This document shows, one piece after another, positions 48,523 through 60,373 of a stretch of 64,000 nt of DNA; the stretch's first letter is position 1; every line of letters begins with the position of its first letter. Position numbers and translations under genes: made by a program. Below the pieces are notes generated by a model. The model worked only from the letters and a program-made list of their open reading frames with translations. It did no database searches and had not been told where the DNA came from. The stretch comes from Azorinus chamasolen (Eukaryota > Mollusca > Bivalvia > Cardiida > Solecurtidae), in the NCBI GenBank assembly GCA_963576725.1, contig OY755242.1, positions 1,998,404-2,062,403 of the forward strand. Direction: 5' to 3'.

Positions 48523-50455
48523 ACAAGAGGGCCATGAGGCCCTGAAGCGCTCACCAGACATAACCCAGGGGCGGGCCATATTTGACCACAAGAAATCATG
48601 TGTACACCCTTGGTAGAGAACCACAAGGCAAAGCAATATGGCATTAATTAAAGGTCTAAGCCTTATGGTTTCAGAGAAAGATAATATTTATATTTTTCCC
48701 ATGAAAAACTGATAAGCCCTGAGGCAGGGCCAAGTTTCGCCCAGTGGTCAGGGTCGTAAGTTAAACATTCTTGGCAGAGGACCACAAGCCACAGCTACAT
48801 ATTTGTAGAGGATCATTAGATCATGTTACATACCAAATATCAAAGGTCTAGGCCTTACAGTTTCAGTAGATTTTTAAAGATTTTCCTATGAAAAACTGAT
48901 AAGCCCTTGGGTGGGGCCATTTTTGGCTTGGGGGTCATAATTTGAACAACATTTGTAGAGGACCATAAGATCATGCTACATACTAAATATCAAAGGTCTA
49001 GGCCTTACAGTTTCAGAGAAGAAGATTTTTAAAGATTTTCCTATGAAAAACTGATAAGCCCTTGGGCGGGGCCATTTTTGGCCCGAGGATCATAATTTGA
49101 ACAACTTTTGTAGAGGACCATGAGATCATGCTACATACCAAATGACAAAAGTCTAGGCCTTACAGTTTCCGAGAAGAAGATTTTTAAAGCTTTTCCTATG
49201 AAAAACTGATAAGCCCTTGGGCGGGGCCAATTTTTGGCCCGGGGGTCATAATTTGAACAATATTTGTAGAGGATCATAAGATCATGCTACATACGAAATA
49301 TCAAAGGTCTAGGCCTTACAGTTTCAGAAAAGAAGATTTTTAAAGATTTTCCTATGAAAAACTGATAAGCCCTTGGGCGGGGCCATTTTTGGCCTAGGGG
49401 TCATAATTTGAACAACTTTAGTAGAGGACCATAAGATCATGCTACATACGAAATATCAAAGGTCTAGGCCTTACAGTTTCAGAGAAGAAGATTTTTAAAG
49501 ATTTTCCTATGAAAAACTGATAAGCCCTTGGGCGGGGCCATTTTTGGCCCAGGGGTCATTATTTGAACATTCTTTGTAGAGGACCATAAGATCATGCTAC
49601 ATACCAAATATCAAAGTTCTATGCCTTACAGTTTCAGAGAAGAAGATTTTTAAAGATTTTCCAATGAAAAACTGATAAGCCCTTGGGCGGGGCCAATTTT
49701 GGCCCGGGGGTCATAATTTGAACAATCTTTGTAGAGGACCATAAGATCATGCTACATACCAAATATCAATGGTCTAGGACAGAATGGTTTCAGAGAAGAA
49801 GATTTTTAAAGATTTTCATATATTACCATATATGGAAAAAATGACCACGCCCTCTGGCAGCCATGTTTTTTGCCGGATCAAAATTCTTTTAACAACTTTT
49901 AAAGTCTATCAACTGAGAAACATTTTGGTGAAAACTATATTCAAATCGGACAAATCATTCTGGAGAAGATTTTTCTAGATATTGCGTACGGTTGCCATGG
50001 CAACAAGACCGATGGCCCTGCCCACTATCTTTTAACAACTTTTGAAGCACCCACCCACAGTATGTATCTGACCAAGTTTGGTTACAATTGGGCAGTCGGT
50101 TTCAGAGAAGAAGTCGTTTGAAATTGTTGACGGACAGACAGACGGACGTGCTAACGGATGGGTAGTTGTGTGACTTTTTCCTTTGATCTTTTCTTGTGTG
50201 ACTAGTCCCACAAGAAAAACTATTTTTGGCTCTAACTTTGGAAAAGAATGATCTGGAAGCTAACCCTAACCCTAACCCTATGTCCAACAACTGGCCAGGT
50301 TAATGTCACAAGAAATGGCCAGGTTAATGTCACAAGAGATGGCCAGGTTAATGATTTTACTTGTGGGACTAGTTAGAAAAAGTCACGGATGCCGGACGCC
50401 GGACACAGGGGTATCACAATAGCTCACCTTGAGCACTTTGTGCCCTGGTGAGCTA
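48523..50455 (+). mobile_element. GCTCACC-type element with a nested MITE in its tail
   Basis: 5' hairpin GGGCCATGAGGCCC; about eight regular CTGATAAGCCC units; a divergent last part (CCGGATCAAAATTC); a (GACG)n tail broken by the MITE at 50158-50386; 3' hairpin GCACTTTGTGCCCTGGTGAGCT. Confidence 0.75.
50158..50386. mobile_element. MITE with internal telomere-like repeats, copy 2
   Basis: Near-identical to 22488-22730, including three TAACCC units (50261-50280) and the three ~22-bp repeats. The right terminus is cut short (GAAAAAGTCAC, then tail sequence). Confidence 0.8.
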
Positions 50456-50705
50456 ATAAAAATTATATAGCACTGAAACGGTTAAGAATTGTAAGGCACA
50501 ATGTCATGAATTAAAGAACTCATTTTCCAGTGAAAATTGCCACATGTAATTAATCAAAACAGAACAAGCAAAAGAGGTTTGACCAGTGATAATATCCACT
50601 TATACACAAGTACATGTAGTTCAATCTTCCTCTGTGGCAGTGATAGGGGTGAGCTAACTACAAATATTAGTCCATAGTGTTGAACATTAAAGGATTTTGA
50701 CATAC

Positions 50706-50786
50706 CTTTCAGGTGGGTTTTTAGATGGTAGTGGCATGGTTTTTGAAAAGTCAGTAGACTGTTTTACATCAACCACAGACACATAA
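50706..50786 (-). CDS. Internal exon B of Mieap/SPATA18-like coiled-coil gene
   Basis: An 81-base exon with an acceptor ending CTTTGTAG and a donor GTATGT. The frame is one base, 26 codons (YVSVVDVKQST to KNPPE), two bases. It is phase-compatible with exon A upstream (AG|T, serine) and exon C downstream (AG|C, serine). It is short, polar and proline-containing at its end, with no domain; it reads as a linker before the coiled coil. The alternative is chance, because a short open exon is weak evidence alone; the matching phase with its neighbours and both splice signals make it likely. The intron to exon A is about 3.9 kb and holds a TTAA-flanked MITE and a tRNA-bearing element. Confidence 0.6.
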
Positions 50787-50990
50787 CTACAAAGAAAGAA
50801 GTAAACAAAAATAACAAAGTCATACCAGAGAGAGCTATATTGCGCTCTGCAATGTCATAATTGAAATAGGTAAACTAGATCTAGACCTATGATTACTATT
50901 TCCAGAAAAAAGCTTGTTAAAGTATGAGATATATGTATTTTCATCCGAGTCAAATGGCAATCAGAATTCTCCATGAATCAACAATTTTAA

Positions 50991-51485
50991 AGAGGAAGTC
51001 CCTACAATGATCGCATATTTTCAATAATATCTTAAAACTTGGTATTTGTTATGCTCTATCATTATTATGAAGGTTCCCAATTTGAACTTATATCGAAAAA
51101 TGCTCTTGTGAAACAAATAAACCGATTTCATCAATACTGATAATTTTTGTTCTACAACACAATATTATCGGCCCTTTCCGTTAAATTATTCCGCGTTTTG
51201 CCGATGATCACCCGATCCCTCCATTGTTTACGTAATCGCTTTTTCGGAAGTGGTCGGAGAATCGCGAATAGAGCGAACAGTTACGAAACTAAAACGCAAC
51301 CCGAATAAAACTGAAACTTCGGGTAGTAAAACTGGGATCGGCGATATCAAACACATGGATGTTTTGTCATTATAAATGGTAATTGGATTGGGCTTTTTGC
51401 GACATACTACTTTTCAGCATTTAAATAAATGAGTTTCGTATATTTTAAGTGTTTGTGAAACGCGTCAAATGTAGGGACATCCCCT
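50991..51485. mobile_element. 495-bp MITE flanked by TTAA
   Basis: Ends AGAGGAAGTCCCTACA and (complement) AGGGGATGTCCCTACA, each adjoining TTAA (50987-50990, 51486-51489), as in piggyBac-type insertions. No open frame. It lies about 200 bases upstream of exon B's acceptor. Confidence 0.7.
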
Positions 51486-51559
51486 TTAAGGGAATCTCTA
51501 GTAGAAGACTACTCAAGGACATTTCCAGTAAAAGTTGCAAAATGGGATGGAGATGTTCT

Positions 51560-51895
51560 TTAAAATCAACTAGAACAAGTCAGTAAGGGCCCCACATGAT
51601 GATCAAACTAAACTATAAACCTATAAACATTCTCAGCATGTATGGTGTATAGCAGATGAGGAATGTTTGAGCTAAAGAGCAGACAAGGCTTTAAAGGCAA
51701 ATTTTGACTAATTCAATGGCCATAAATCAGGTGTAACATGCAATTTAGCTGGTGATCTAACTTGGCCAATATGTTAGAGCTATGAACATTCTTTGCAGGT
51801 TTGGTGAAGATCAGATGAGAACTATTTGAGTTAGAGAGCAGACAAGGCTAAAATAGTAAATTTTGACTTAATCAAGGACCACAATTAAGAGATGT
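51560..51895 (+). repeat. Pearl-like units, ACTAGAACAAG start
   Basis: ACTAGAACAAGTCAGTAAGG and two ~150-base units (CAGATGAG...GAGCAGACAAGGCT). Low copy and diverged. Confidence 0.45.
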
Positions 51896-51900
51896 GTTTT

Positions 51901-52815
51901 CAACTGTTTTCTCTCCGAGTCGGATAAAGGCGTCCCATCTACGGCACTAACCTATTATTCGATTTATCCAGTCAATCTAATTTAAAAAAAAAATTCATAG
52001 ACCCATAAAACATAACAATTTACATTGAAAATGCATTTTTTCTATCAATGGATCCCTCCCTTTTCATTTCCATTTAGAAAATGAGCTACCGCAGAGGAAA
52101 ATAGTTTCGATACTTGCATTACAAGAGGGGAGAACGTTGAATTTGAAAAATAAGATGATTTGAACCGAGGGTTGATAAGTTATTTCAAACAGACATGGTT
52201 ATATTCTCTGGTCAAATTCGAGTTCCGTAGCCTCGGTTTCTATTTTTAGATAGACCTAACGTCACTCATAAATCGATGGAACTGAACAGGCTATATTTAG
52301 GTATATGACTATCACCGCCCCTGTAAGAGTTTATCAATCATATTATCATGAGAGTGAAAACAAAACATTTACTATTTATCTGTCAATAAATTTTGCTTCC
52401 AGGCTTGATTTTATCAAAAACGAGTTTCGCCAGCGGTGGATTAAATTAATAAAACTGATAAATCAATGTCACTTTGTATGTGGCCTCAGTGGCGTAATCG
52501 GTAAGGATGACGTCTCTAGAGTGATTAGAATTGGTGTTTGTAGGATCAGGCGCGGGTTCTAATCCAGCTATAGCTAATTATTTTTTATATTTTCTCATTT
52601 GAATAATTCTTTTGGTTAATTTTCTGTTAGATCTATTCCGTCAACATAATTTTTATGCATATTTACAGAAAATTAAAATAGTTCCATGGTTATAGAATCA
52701 TTACGCCTATCTACTACCCTAATAAACCATTACTACCGAAAGTAACCTAATAAACCTAAGTTTATCTGTACCCCCTTTTTTATGTCACTAGAGAAGCCTG
52801 GTGACTTGATAAAAC
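51901..52815 (-). mobile_element. tRNA-bearing hairpin element, copy 2
   Basis: Reverse-oriented copy of 9460-10483 with about 80-85% similarity by eye. It keeps the GTTTTATC end and the tRNA-like core but only one arm of the terminal hairpin. Confidence 0.7.
52482..52574 (+). other. tRNA-like sequence, copy 2
   Basis: A box TGGCGTAATCGG intact (52490-52501); B box changed to GGTTCTAATCC (52555-52565), losing the conserved G. Probably inactive. Confidence 0.5.
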
Positions 52816-54120
52816 AGGAATTGCCTGGCATGCCAGAAGAGTTAAATGACACATTAAATTGTTGTCAATTATTCATCTGGATTTCTGCAATATCGGATAA
52901 AAATAGATCATACCATTTCTTTATTCTGAACTGTGAATATCTTTTTCCAGAAAAACACGACATACTATGTATATGCTGATCAGCACTTCTGCACTTCTCT
53001 TATCCGAGTCTCCGCTTTAATGGAAAATATTGAGAATATACAATTTCGATTTAAAATGAAATCAGATGTTAAGCTAAACCTTCATACTGTGTTGTTTTGT
53101 TTGGAATGTTTTTGAGGAACCTAGATAAGATAAGTTGATAGATTAATTGAGTTACTCTCAGGCCTTTCATTCATTCAATTATTCATTCTATTCCATTCCA
53201 TTCCATTTGTCTTTCATAAACATTGTGCATACCGTTTGGATCCACATGAGACGTTGAAAAACTCAAAGTCTCATTAGGTTAACTTAGTTTACACTCTAAA
53301 ATGTAAAGCAGAGGGCATTTTATTTTAACTAATAGATCTACTGAGCTTAAACTATTTTCTCTTATAAATTAATGAAAGCCTTGGTAAATGACGTCACAAA
53401 TATGTGGTTTTAAACTTTTAATAGCATGTGTATACATACATGTATACATCCACCTGAATCAGGGTCAAATGGTATTTAGCCTAGCTATCCTTTTCATTTA
53501 CCCATGCAATACTCAAGATAGCTTTATATTAACTCTTTCGATGCTAGTTTGAAAGCGAAACTATGATATCAGATTGGATCCAGATTAGACGCCAAATTAC
53601 TCAGTTTTATCAGAACTCACTTGCGTATCCTTGAAGAATCTGCAAATTGAAGCAGACAACAGTTATTAATTTTTCAGACGCAGCATTACTTAATAGCATG
53701 CAAAGAGTTAATTTCTGAAAATTGATTTGTTGTTAGTGCATATAGATCTATGTTTTGCTGTTTTGTTTTTTGTATGAAATGCTTGTTTGAGGGCCTCAAG
53801 GTAGATTAGTCATTATTACTAATTGAACTACTCTCGTTAAATAAAGTCTTTTATTCATTCATCCATTCATACAAGAGTTAATACCCTTGCTTGATAGCCT
53901 GATGCTTTTCTCCAAGTTATAATAATCATTTATGTTTATCCTAAAATAGTTTTTAAAAATGCATACATATAATTTATTCTTTATTGGGACTGAAATATAA
54001 ATATTAGTTAGTTTTATAATGATATAAATAAAAATACAGCCAGTGTAAGACGGACATTATTCTACGCCTCGTCCAATATGAATATTTGCACTGCATAACT
54101 AATAATATCTGTAAGTGTTT
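52816..54120. other. No gene seen
   Basis: AT-rich. Short (ATTCC)n/(ATTC)n stretch at 53170-53210 and decayed GGATCC palindromes near 53235 and 53575. Confidence 0.4.
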
Positions 54121-54205
54121 AGTCCGAAAAACCTAGGGGTGACAGACAGACAGACAGACAGACCAATAGTCCCCTTCGGCGTTGTTGGTAGGAGACTAAT
54201 AACAC
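54121..54205 (+). repeat. Pearl-like 3' tail with (GACA)n
   Basis: Five GACA units followed by an AGTCCCCTTCGGC...GGAGACTAATAA hairpin-like end; the body is not recognisable. Confidence 0.45.
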
Positions 54206-54451
54206 CACTTAAAACTTAAACCATGATTCTACAGTATCTGCCTTAGCCAAAATGTCCTATGTTCATGTGCCATTATATAAACAGTCTAATTTAAAGTAAT
54301 TTTACATGACTATTCAACAGGTAAAGGTATAATTTAGCAGATTAAGCCTTCCCATGCTAAAAAGATAAAGTTTGCTAAAACCCCGATCTGTTAGTTTTTA
54401 CTTACATCCGAATTCTTTTTTTTTTCAGAAACTATTGACAAAGTGTCAGAC

Positions 54452-54512
54452 ATCTTGGATCCTGATGAGACACGAAAAGACTTCGCATCCTATCTGGATC
54501 CAAGCTGTTTGC
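54452..54512. repeat. Palindromic MITE core, GTTTGGATCC family, copy 3
   Basis: TTGGATCCTGATGAGAC and complement, degenerate centre; about 150 bases from exon A's donor. Confidence 0.6.
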
Positions 54513-54663
54513 CAGTCAAGTTGCACATAGCATAAGGAGAGTTTATGATAGAAACTCAAAGGAGACCATATAGATATATTGTTTTCTCACACTGGCCAGT
54601 ATATGATCATGTTTGAAAGAGTCTTTTGAGATCCATTTCTGATGTAATCTAGCAGTAACCTAC

Positions 54664-54747
54664 CTCTCATCTTTAGTTACTTCCACTTCAGCCTCATGTT
54701 TTTGGGGGGTTTTGTCAGCAAGAAGAGACTGGGCCTTAGTTTTTGTA
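54664..54747 (-). CDS. Internal exon A of Mieap/SPATA18-like coiled-coil gene
   Basis: Most upstream exon that I can see for the minus-strand host gene. Read on the minus strand, a pyrimidine-rich acceptor (CCTATTTTTCAG) precedes 84 bases, and a GTAGGT donor follows. The frame is one base, 27 codons, two bases. The encoded stretch begins TKTKAQSLLADK and is lysine- and glutamate-rich, with no recognisable domain; it is probably a low-complexity linker ahead of the coiled coil. The two bases left at its end (AG) join T from the next exon to give serine. The start codon and earlier exons are not visible and probably lie beyond position 64000. Seen: splice signals, open frame and matching phase. 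Inferred: membership of the same gene. Confidence 0.6.
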
Positions 54748-54764
54748 CTGAAAAATAGGAAAAT

Positions 54765-55980
54765 TATAATGCCTTATACATGTACTTTTTGTTTATCCGA
54801 CTGACCTTCATGCAAAATACCTTATGGTTTAAAACAAGTGACAAACCTTAGCTGTTGATCAACATCCCACTAAGACAATAACCCCCTCCTCCCCATCCCC
54901 CTTGTATACATGTGTATAGCATAAATTTGTAATTATTTATTCAAATTATATGTTTTGGTATGAATATAAATAAATGGAAAACAAACAAATATAGTAATCA
55001 ATGAATATCTAACATTACATAGTTTTTCCAAAATTATTCTCTTGGCAATCAATCAGATTTGATCTGGTTCGATGCTTAATACTAATACACGTAACAAACA
55101 AGTATAGTTGAGCAATCCATCACCCCCTACTGGAGACTGCTCTTAGCATTTCTACAGCCATTAATTACCTTGAGTTGGATTTATTGATATCACAAATATA
55201 TACGAGTGATTCTGGGTAACTTTTTACTAATAGTCCTTTTACAGTGTAGTAGTCAGATCAGTTAATTCATTTTCAAGGTGCCTTCTGGTCTGTGTCAATG
55301 CATGTTTCAACCTTTTACTTTCCTGTTGGATGGATGAGTCAAGAGATATCAAAGCCATATTTGACAAATTTCATGACAAACCTTTAATAAAACTGAGGTC
55401 AAGGTCATAGAGACACCAAAGTAGTATGTGACACTATGAAATGACGACGTTAAGCATGCTGCCTGTGTTTGCAAGCCAAGATTAACCTGTGTAATCACAA
55501 CATAATCAGTTTTTGATATGGTTCTCTGCCATAATTATAGTTAACTGAAACATTTTCACTTATAAATTAAATCAACCTAAGGGACAATTTCCATATTATA
55601 TAATGAAGAACAGGGGATGTTGCCAAGAGGAGGGAGTGAGGAAGATCGCTGTACAGGCTCATTAACACAGCATTATGAATAATCCCAATTTTCTCCAACA
55701 TCATACAGATCTATGACAACAGATCTATATAGGAAAGGCAACACCATGTATAATTCAAACAAAGGATGTGTTGATAATAAAGGTCGCAAATTCAGACAAA
55801 CACTTTCATCCTTTATTACACATCAATGCAAAATAATGATTAACCCTTTCTCTGTTCTATGTTTATTCCAAATTTCAATACCTATTGAATATTTATGGAC
55901 AAAATATTTATAATGAATTATATGGAAAGTAAAACATTGCAGCTATTTAAGAAATTAACAAAACACATCTATCAAATTCC
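54765..55980. other. No gene seen upstream of exon A
   Basis: AT-rich, with no splice-flanked open stretch in compatible phase that I could find. Confidence 0.35.
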
Positions 55981-55987
55981 ATTAGTA

Positions 55988-56052
55988 AGCAGAGCAGATA
56001 CTGATCAGACGGTTCTAATAGGAACTGTCTGATCTGGGTCTGCTCTATTTGC
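55988..56052. repeat. Palindromic MITE core, GCAAACAGAG family, copy 7
   Basis: Palindrome AGCAGAGCAGATACTGATC to GATCTGGGTCTGCTCT; terminus TAACCCTTTCTCTG at 55842. Confidence 0.7.
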
Positions 56053-56287
56053 CAATGTGTTTAAAGGCGTCTATGTTCAAGTAAAGTGTAAAATCAATGA
56101 TTACATTACATTACAAACATTTACAATCAACCATCTGGTATATAGACAATGGCCACCTAGGACAATATCCTAGTAGAACAATATTCTCCTAAACAATCAT
56201 GACAAGTTTGGAGTATATATATACAAAGAGGAAAATGGACTAAGCTTACCAATGCAGAAACGTACCAGGACAATTATGTACCAATAA

Positions 56288-57059
56288 TAACTAGAACTAT
56301 CACTAAAGGTGATTGATACCCCCACTCACCATCTTGTCAAAAGATCCAGCATGACTTAAATACAAAAGCAAATAGCTCAATAATCCTTTCATCCACACTT
56401 ACGGAAAGAAAATGTTTTAAAGTCCAATAAAGTAATGACTCACATCACAATTATATCACACACATCTACACATCATTGTAAATGCATATGCAAAATTTGA
56501 GGTACAATGGTGAAGAAATGTAGAAGTAGTACTTGAAGTTATGCTCTGGACAAAAATACTTATGAAAAGTAACAAAGGGGAATCAATCCCTAAAAATGAA
56601 TTCAGAGTTAGTCTTTGTTGACTGCACATCCAGTCATCACACTCTATCCATACAAAAAGTTTCAACTTTGTGCCTACAATACTTGAGAAGTTATGCTCCG
56701 GACAAAATATTGCTTCTGAAAAGGAACTAAGGGGAATAACTCCCTCAAAAATGAATTTAAGAGATACAACCCTTGTTGACTGCACATCCTCTCATCACCC
56801 TCTATCCATAGGTAAAGTTTCACAGTTGTGCCTACAATACTTGAGAAGTTATGCTCCAGACAGAAAATTGCTTCTGAAAAGTAACTAAGGGGAATAACTC
56901 CCTCAAAAAATTAATTTAGAGTTATAACCCTTGTTGACTGCACATCCACTCATCACCTTAATAATGTGTACCATGTTTGAAGACAATATCATAAACATGT
57001 TTCAAGAAAATGGCATGTCCCAAAAATATATCCCAAATGAGAGACAAAATCTGAAGTTA
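56288..57059 (+). repeat. Pearl-like element, ATACCCCCAC family, 5' part
   Basis: ACTAGAACTATCACTAAAGG hairpin, GATACCCCCAC, then three ~140-base units (GGGGAATAACTCCCTCAAAA, TTGTTGACTGCACATCC). Cut by the next element. Confidence 0.6.
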
Positions 57060-58191
57060 ACAAGAGCACCGCTGTGCAGCAAAATACGCCCGTCGGCAAA
57101 GTCAGTGATAAGCCAATTTAATAGGAAATTGAATCTGTTACAATGTGAAACTATCATTGGCAACTGCCTAGTAGAGCTATATATATAATATAGACCTGTT
57201 GTAACCAAATTAAATACTTAGCTTCATCACCATACAGGGAAGACAGCTATTGATTTTGTGACAAGTCCAATGACTTTTCCTGCAGTAACCCCCCTTTTCA
57301 TACATAGATTTTTAAAAGAAAATAGAAAATACACTGAACGTTTCCAGGTGTATATATATATATGCATTCTGTGTCTAGTTATGAAGACAGGCGACTGTTT
57401 AAAGCAGGTTGAAAGTAAAGCAGAATGCACTGTAAGGGGCATTCTGCTTTACTTTCAACCTGCTTTAAGCTACAAAATCAAATGCACGCATGGGCCGAGA
57501 TATTATGACCATAAACATGCTGACAAAATTTCAAAAGGATTGGATTAAATTTGATTACATTTGTTCACCCCATAACAGACAAAAAAAACCATAACAATTC
57601 CACTTAAATATATTAAAAAAAGGGGAGATAATTTAGTAGTGGGTGGGGCAATGTTGGTGATTATCGAACTTGACCAAGTCATTTTGACTATATACATGCT
57701 GACTAAGTTTGATGAGGATTGGATTTTATTTGTTTGAGTTAGAGAGCGGACAAAAAACGAATTTTGTTTAAAATTTGTTAAAAAGTTAATAAAAAAGGGG
57801 AGATAATTCAGAAGTGTGCAGGGCGATGATGCTGATTATCGAACTTAGCCGAGTCATTTTGGCCATATACATGCTGACCAAGTTTGAAAAGGATCCGATT
57901 CAATTTGTTCGAGTTAGAGAGCGGACAAGAGAATTTTGTTAAAAATTTATTAAAAAAGGGGAGATAATTCAGAAGTGTGCAGGGCGATGTTGCTGATTAT
58001 CGAACTTAGCCGAGTCATTTTGGCCATATACATGCTGACCAAGTTTGAAAAGGATCCGATTCAATTTGTTCGAGTTAGAGAGCGGACAAACAAAAGTTCA
58101 CGGACGGACGGACGGACGGACAGACAGACGGACGGACGGACGGACGGACAACGCCACGACATAATACGTCCCGTCTGAAGACGGGCGTATA
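57060..58191 (+). mobile_element. Pearl/Helentron-like element, family ATACGCCCGTC
   Basis: 5' ACAAGAGCACCGCTGTGCAG (hairpin GCAC...GTGC), ATACGCCCGTC; three ~150-base units (GGGGAGATAATTCAGAAGTG, GAGTTAGAGAGCGGACAA); a (GACG)n tail at 58096-58150; 3' hairpin CCCGTCTGAAGACGGG before CGTATAAAAA. Confidence 0.8.
57399..57468. repeat. Perfect 30-bp inverted repeat
   Basis: TTAAAGCAGGTTGAAAGTAA continuing through GCAGAATGC is mirrored exactly after a 10-base loop (ACTGTAAGGG). Confidence 0.85.
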
Positions 58192-58460
58192 AAAAGGGGC
58201 ATAATTCTGTCAAATTTTGTGCAAGAGTTATAAAACATGGAGAAGACTGTCCCCGCATAACCCTTATAACATGTATTAAGTTTGAAGGAGATATCAAAAA
58301 TAGTTTTCAAGGAAAAAGCAAATATCCCAGAAAAACGCGAGTGACGGATAATGGACAGACTGACGGACGTCCTCTCTGAAATTTGCCACTTGTGGGCTTA
58401 ATCTTTGGTCTAGGATATGCTTATGGTTTAATTTTATTGTGAGCTTAAGCTCACAATATA

Positions 58461-59932
58461 ACAAGATGTGTTTGTGAAACACTATGCCCCCTCGATATGA
58501 TATTTGACCCTAAAGGATGACCTTGATCTTGCCATGTCACCACTCAAACTGTGCAGCTTCATGGGGCGCACATGCATACCACATATCAAGTCTGTATCTC
58601 TTTTGGTTCAAAAGTTATGGCCAATGTTAAAGTGTGTGACCTTTGACCATGAAGGATGACCTTGACCTTGACATGTTACCCCTCAAACTGTGCAGCAAAA
58701 TGAGAAACACACGTATACCAACTATCAAGTCTGTATCTCTACTGGTTCAAAAGTTATGGCCAATGTTAAAGTCGGTGACCTTTGACCCTGAAAGATGACC
58801 TTGACCTTGAAATGTCACCCCCTAAAATGTGCAGCTTCATGAGATACACATGTATACCAAATATTAAGACTTTATCTCTATTGGTTCAAAAGTTAGGGCC
58901 AATTTGAAGTTGGTGACCTTTGACCCTGAAGAATGACCTTGACATTTCACCCCTCACACTGTGCAGCTTCATGAGATACACAATCATGCCACATATCAAG
59001 TCTCTATCTGTACTGGTTCAAAAGTTATGACCAATGTTAAAGTCGGTGATTTGACCCATGTGTTTGACCTCTGACCTTTAAAGATGACCTTGACCTTGAC
59101 ATGTCAACCCTCAAAATGTGCGGCTTAATGAGATACATATGCGTGCCAAATATCAAGTCACTAGCTGTACTGGCTCAAAAGTTATGACCAATGTTAAAGT
59201 TACAGACAAAGAAACGGACAATTTGACCTTTGACCCTGACGTATGACCTTGACCTTGACATTTCACCCTCAAAATGTGCAGGTTCATGAGATACACACGC
59301 ATGCCAAATATCAAGTCTCTATCTCTACTGGTCAAAAAGTTATGGCCAATGTTAAAGTCGGTGATTTGACCCATATATTTGACCTCTGACCTTGAAGGAT
59401 GACCTTGACATTGACATGTCACCCCTTAAAATGTGCTGCTTTATGAGATACATATGCATGCCAAATATCTAGTCTCTATCTGTACTGACTCCAAAGTTAT
59501 GACCAATGTTATAGTCGCGTTAAAGTTACAGACAAAAAAACAGACAATTTGACCTTTGACCCTAAAGATGACCTTGACCTTGACATGTCACCCCTCAAAA
59601 TGTGCAGCTTCATGAGATACACAAGCATGCTAAATATCAAGTCTCTACCTCTACTGGTCCAAAAGTTATGGCCAATGTTAAAGTCGGTGATTTGACCCAT
59701 ATATTTGACCTCTGACCTTGAAGGATGACCTTGACCTTGACATGTCACCCCTCAAAATGTGCGGCTTCATGAGATACATATGCATACCAAATATCAACTC
59801 TCTATCTGTACTGGCTCAAAAGTTATGACCAATGTTAAAGTTGCTGACAAACAAACAGACAAACAGACAAACAGACAGACAGACAGACAGGGCAAAAACA
59901 ATATGCCCCCCAGATCTTATCTGGGGGGCATA
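58461..59932 (+). mobile_element. Pearl/Helentron-like element, family ATGCCCCC (long)
   Basis: 5' ACAAGATGTGTTTGTGAAAC, TATGCCCCC; about eight ~160-base units (GATGACCTTGACCTTGAC, GGTTCAAAAGTTATGGCC); (GACA)n tail at 59844-59892; 3' hairpin ATGCCCCCCAGAT, loop, ATCTGGGGGGCAT. Confidence 0.8.
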
Positions 59933-60127
59933 AAAATGAAAATGCCAAAAATCAATGTTCTTGGGCTTACCAGCTTAAACAAGCCTTGTTTAAAACAAGT
60001 TCATGTTGCATTGCTATGCAATACATGAGTCCCCCACCGGATTAAAAAAAAATCCCTCTATTGACTCACCCACCCATGGTGTACTTGACCATGGTTTATA
60101 CATAACCAGCCTGAATGGTATTTGTAA

Positions 60128-60300
60128 CAAGAGCACCGCAAGCTGGTGCGAACGCTCGTCTATCGGCATTGTCAAAATGAACATGCAAACCAAAAATGAA
60201 GGTTGTAAATGAAATATTGAAGAATTCTGTAAATACTTGAACTGCTCTGATCTCATATTTCGACCACTAAGGGCCTTTTTCAAAGATTATCATGTCAAAA
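60128..60300 (+). mobile_element. Pearl-like 5' end fragment (GAACGCTCGTC)
   Basis: ACAAGAGCACCGCAAGCTGG with hairpin GCACC...GGTGC, then GAACGCTCGTCTATCGGC; no core array or 3' end follows. Confidence 0.5.
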
Positions 60301-60373
60301 TACACATCACATTTTTGTTACATGCATTCAGCCAAAAAATCATAGAGAATAATGTTGATCCAGCGTCATGGTT

